In this document: positions 4,884-5,680 of the stretch, in pieces | Numbering within the stretch: the stretch's first letter is position 1 | Layout of the letters: every line of letters begins with the position of its first letter | NCBI GenBank assembly: GCA_022792975.1 | Contig: JAAWCC010000109.1 | Coordinates: 1 to 5,680, forward strand | DNA: 5,680 bases | Source: Clostridia bacterium | Lineage (GTDB): Bacteria > Bacillota_A > Clostridia > TANB77 > CAG-508 | Direction of reading: 5' to 3' | The notes under the pieces: generated by a model | The model's input: the letters and a program-made list of their open reading frames with translations, nothing else | Told to the model about the DNA's origin: nothing | Database searches by the model: none | Program-made: the position numbers and the translations under genes

Positions 4884-5680
4884 TTGGCAATAGGCGATAT
4901 AATTGTTGGCTTAGATATAGGAACTTCTAAGGTATCTGCTATTGTTGGAGAAGTAAATAATTTTAGTCAAATAGAAATCATTTCTTCTACAAAATGCAAG
5001 TGCAAAGGTATACAAAAAGGAAAAATAGTAGATGAAGACGAAATCAGTTTATCAATAGCCAAGGCAATACAAGATGCTGAAGAAGAAGCTAATTTAAAGA
5101 TACATTCTGCATACATAACCGTACCAGGCAAATATATTACTATTGTTCAAAATAGTATTATAAAAGAAGCAAAAGACAAATACGCAGGAATATCAGTAAA
5201 AGACGTTAGTGCAAGTATAATGCAAATAAAAGATATAGAAGTTCCAGAAGGGAAGGCAATCATAGATATAGTTACAGAAAGCTTCATATTAGATAATGGA
5301 GAAGAAATACAAGACCCAGTTGGTTGCTTAAGCTCTAATTTTACAATACAGGCTCAAATAATTTTGGTAGATAAAGATTATATGAAAAAAATGAGTACAA
5401 TACTAAAAAAAGCAGGAATAGAACTAGATGGAATGGTGCCAACAACACTCGCAGAAAGAAACCTAATACTAGACAGAAACGAATTAAATGATAATATAAT
5501 GCTACTAGACATTGGAGCTGGAAATATAGAAATAGGAGTATTTGAAGGAAATAAATTCGTTTACACAAACACAATACCACTAGGTGGGGATACTATAAGA
5601 AAAGATATAGAATTAGTCCTAGATATATCAGAAGAAGAAGCAGATAAATTAAAAAGACAATATGGACTAGCTTTAAAATC
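4884..5680 (+). CDS. ftsA: Cell division protein FtsA, N-terminal two thirds (runs off the right edge)
   Basis: FtsA is the actin-like ATPase that ties FtsZ to the membrane and recruits later division proteins. The visible 265 residues start with the phosphate-1 loop LDIGTSKVSAIVG (10-22), continue through the 1C/SHS2 subdomain (about 84-165, with AYITVPGKYITI at 76-87) and reach the phosphate-2 loop LLDIGAGNIEIGVF (207-220) and IPLGGDTI (231-238). The start is TTG at 4884, chosen because GGAGGAG (4871-4877) lies 6 bases upstream and the phosphate-1 loop then falls at the usual distance from the N-terminus; an in-frame TTG at 4869 overlaps the RBS. The last third, including the C-terminal amphipathic membrane anchor, lies beyond the window. 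No in-frame CGG and no frameshift occur in the visible part. It is separated from sbp by a terminator and probably has its own promoter. Confidence 0.92.
   Translation, partial: MAIGDIIVGLDIGTSKVSAIVGEVNNFSQIEIISSTKCKCKGIQKGKIVDEDEISLSIAKAIQDAEEEANLKIHSAYITVPGKYITIVQNSIIKEAKDKYAGISVKDVSASIMQIKDIEVPEGKAIIDIVTESFILDNGEEIQDPVGCLSSNFTIQAQIILVDKDYMKKMSTILKKAGIELDGMVPTTLAERNLILDRNELNDNIMLLDIGAGNIEIGVFEGNKFVYTNTIPLGGDTIRKDIELVLDISEEEADKLKRQYGLALK

Noticed and set aside
1..5680. CRISPR array, tRNA, rRNA or insertion sequence
   Set aside because: No regularly spaced repeats with spacers, no cloverleaf, no rRNA blocks and no transposase frame were found on either strand.

Overview
The window looks like chromosome of a low-GC Gram-positive bacterium of the Clostridia type. 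Coding sequence is AT-rich, arginine is nearly always AGA, isoleucine is often ATA, ribosome-binding sites are strong, and the gene order is the Firmicute wall/division cluster. From left to right: the C-terminal end of an AI-2E-family transporter (to 110); a GC-rich intergenic island with a complete small minus-strand transcription unit (about 127-403); then on the plus strand murA (516-1772), ftsQ/divIB (1845-2777), two tandem DUF881 genes (2780-3503 and 3520-4200) and sbp (4212-4592); a perfect 18-bp hairpin; an AT-rich gap with three 11-bp tandem repeats and promoter-like boxes; and the first two thirds of ftsA (from 4884, running off the end). MurA makes the first committed peptidoglycan precursor. 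FtsQ/DivIB, the membrane-anchored coiled-coil DUF881 proteins, Sbp and FtsA belong to the septum-building side.

The outstanding observation is that the window has four reading-frame breaks, three in murA and one in the first DUF881 gene, and all four are the same event. An in-frame CGG followed by A (822, 940, 1190, 3383) must be passed by a +1 step, so that CGGA yields one residue at the place of a GGA glycine codon. These four are the only in-frame CGG codons in all the plus-strand genes here. The CGGA tetranucleotide occurs at least five more times with the C in the wobble position (620, 2651, 2723, 3304, 3555) and there the frame is unbroken. After correction MurA is 417 aa with every catalytic residue present and family-like spacing, and the DUF881 protein is 240 aa with its conserved tail. 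Random decay or a fixed-context sequencing error explains this poorly. I infer that CGG is an unassigned or hungry codon that triggers +1 frameshifting, or that CGGA is read as a quadruplet glycine codon. Nothing here shows the decoding mechanism.

Secondary points are the minus-strand unit at 127-403 (consensus promoter, palindrome at the start site, strong RBS, a 29-codon ORF that itself contains a CGG, and a terminator) and the 11-bp repeats with tandem promoter candidates before ftsA.
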